A DNA stretch of 64,000 nucleotides from G963667145 sp965228195 (GTDB lineage Bacteria; Cloacimonadota; Cloacimonadia; G963667145): positions 372,001 to 436,000 of the forward strand of contig OZ245797.1 in assembly GCA_965228195.1 (NCBI GenBank), written 5' to 3'. The translations under genes were made by a program, and so were the position numbers. This document shows positions 63,448 to 64,000 of the stretch, one piece after another. Below the pieces are notes generated by a model. The model was not told where the DNA came from. It ran no database searches and saw nothing but the letters and a program-made list of their open reading frames with translations. Within the stretch, counting starts at the first letter, position 1. Each line of letters starts with the position of its first letter.

Positions 63448-64000
63448 CTATTTGATCACACCATCAACAATCTTGTAAACATTTTTTATTTGAGCCAGCA
63501 GCTCCACATCGTGAGAAGCTATCAAGAAGCTGGTATTATTGGCTTTAGCCTCTTTGAGCAAGAGGTTCATCATCGTCTTACTGGTCTTGGAGTCCAGATT
63601 GGCAGTCGGCTCATCAGCCAACACCACCTTGGGGCGGCGCACCAAAGCTCTGGCGATAGCCACGCGCTGCTTTTGCCCTCCCGATAGCTGGCGCGGGTAA
63701 CGCCCGGCAAGATGAGCGATCTCCAGCTCTTGCAAAAGGTTCTCTATCCTGCTTTTTATCTGGCTAGGCTTACACCTACTACCCCACATCGGCAACTCGA
63801 CATTTTCGTAAACACTCAAGGTCGGAATGAGGTTAAAAGATTGAAATATATAACCGATCTTGTTTTTGCGTATCTCAAACAGCTTCTTCTCGGGAAAGTC
63901 GGAAATATCTTCGCCATCGAAGAGGTATCTTCCTGCGCTGGAGCCATCCAAACATCCCAAGATGTTGAAAAGCGTGGTTTTGCCCGATCCTGAAGGGCCG
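63448..64000 (-). CDS. ABC transporter ATP-binding protein (LolD/MacB type), 5' end outside the window
   Basis: The visible ~184 residues start inside the gene with Walker A GPSGSGKTT at the window edge. They continue with the Q-loop FQSFNLIPTLSVYENVELPM, signature LSGGQKQRVAIARALV, Walker B VVLADEPTANLD and the H-loop SHDVEL. The signature and the QSFNL segment fit the MacB/LolD/FtsE group, which powers lipoprotein release or export of substrates. The frame is open to base 64000, so the start codon lies beyond the window. Confidence 0.92.
   Translation of the reverse strand, partial: GPSGSGKTTLFNILGCLDGSSAGRYLFDGEDISDFPEKKLFEIRKNKIGYIFQSFNLIPTLSVYENVELPMWGSRCKPSQIKSRIENLLQELEIAHLAGRYPRQLSGGQKQRVAIARALVRRPKVVLADEPTANLDSKTSKTMMNLLLKEAKANNTSFLIASHDVELLAQIKNVYKIVDGVIK

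Overview
The window is bacterial chromosome from a Gram-negative organism. Evidence for that is kdsB (Kdo activation for lipopolysaccharide), an intact bat (aerotolerance-type) operon, and lipoprotein and periplasmic signal peptides. The MoxR-DUF58-BatABCD cluster, a DUF2723 membrane protein, a YfhO-type membrane protein, a BspA/DUF285 lipoprotein, GxxExxY and S23-type four-helix-bundle proteins together suggest the Fibrobacterota-Chlorobiota-Bacteroidota neighbourhood. A Cloacimonadota-like lineage is my best guess, at low confidence. The partial 23S and full 16S genes would settle this.

Layout. 1-4.7 kb is an rRNA operon on the minus strand (16S, tRNA-Ile, a four-helix-bundle protein gene, tRNA-Ala, 23S cut by the window edge). 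5.2-6.7 kb encodes a BspA-like repeat lipoprotein. 6.8-12.6 kb on the plus strand holds a U32 protein, a BASS-type transporter, a methyltransferase, a SIMPL protein, a lone recombinase-like core-binding protein and TrmO. 12.6-16.1 kb holds mutS2, yraN and plsC. 16.1-17.3 kb is a tandem array of ~120-bp hairpin repeats interrupted by a GxxExxY gene. 17.3-27.1 kb on the minus strand holds a Fur-FeoA fusion, FeoB, a second FeoA-like protein, FeoC, a glycosyltransferase, a DUF2723 protein and ValS. A molybdenum hydroxylase large subunit without partner subunits is transcribed divergently from fur across a Fur-box-like site. 29.5-30 kb is a RelE/ribbon-helix-helix toxin-antitoxin pair. 30.1-38.8 kb is moxR-DUF58-bat-rimO. 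tRNA-Glu and tRNA-Lys follow. 39.1-47.1 kb is one tight operon (miaB, kdsB, mnmA, two-subunit fumarase, a small acidic protein, yggS, yfhO). 47.2-50.0 kb pairs a fold-type II PLP enzyme with a protein made of three RidA domains. 50.0-57.8 kb is rplM-rpsI-rpsB-tsf-pyrH-frr-tmk-ctpA-rnhC-eamA.

The most unusual part is 57.9-62.8 kb, an accessory island. It has two inverted ~270-bp copies of a structured element whose main hairpin differs at four base pairs, all compensated on the other arm. Between them lie a frameshifted RhuM/PLD-type gene bounded by inverted copies of a 60-bp palindrome, and an AT-rich gene for a 683-residue protein with a possible PIN-like domain, a coiled coil and two membrane segments. 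The window ends in a TPR-like periplasmic protein and a truncated LolD/MacB-type ABC ATPase.

Three other points stand out: the Fur-FeoA fusion with an internal ribosome binding site, the single-chain triple RidA in which only one domain keeps the conserved arginine, and a U32 gene whose best-placed start codon is ATC.
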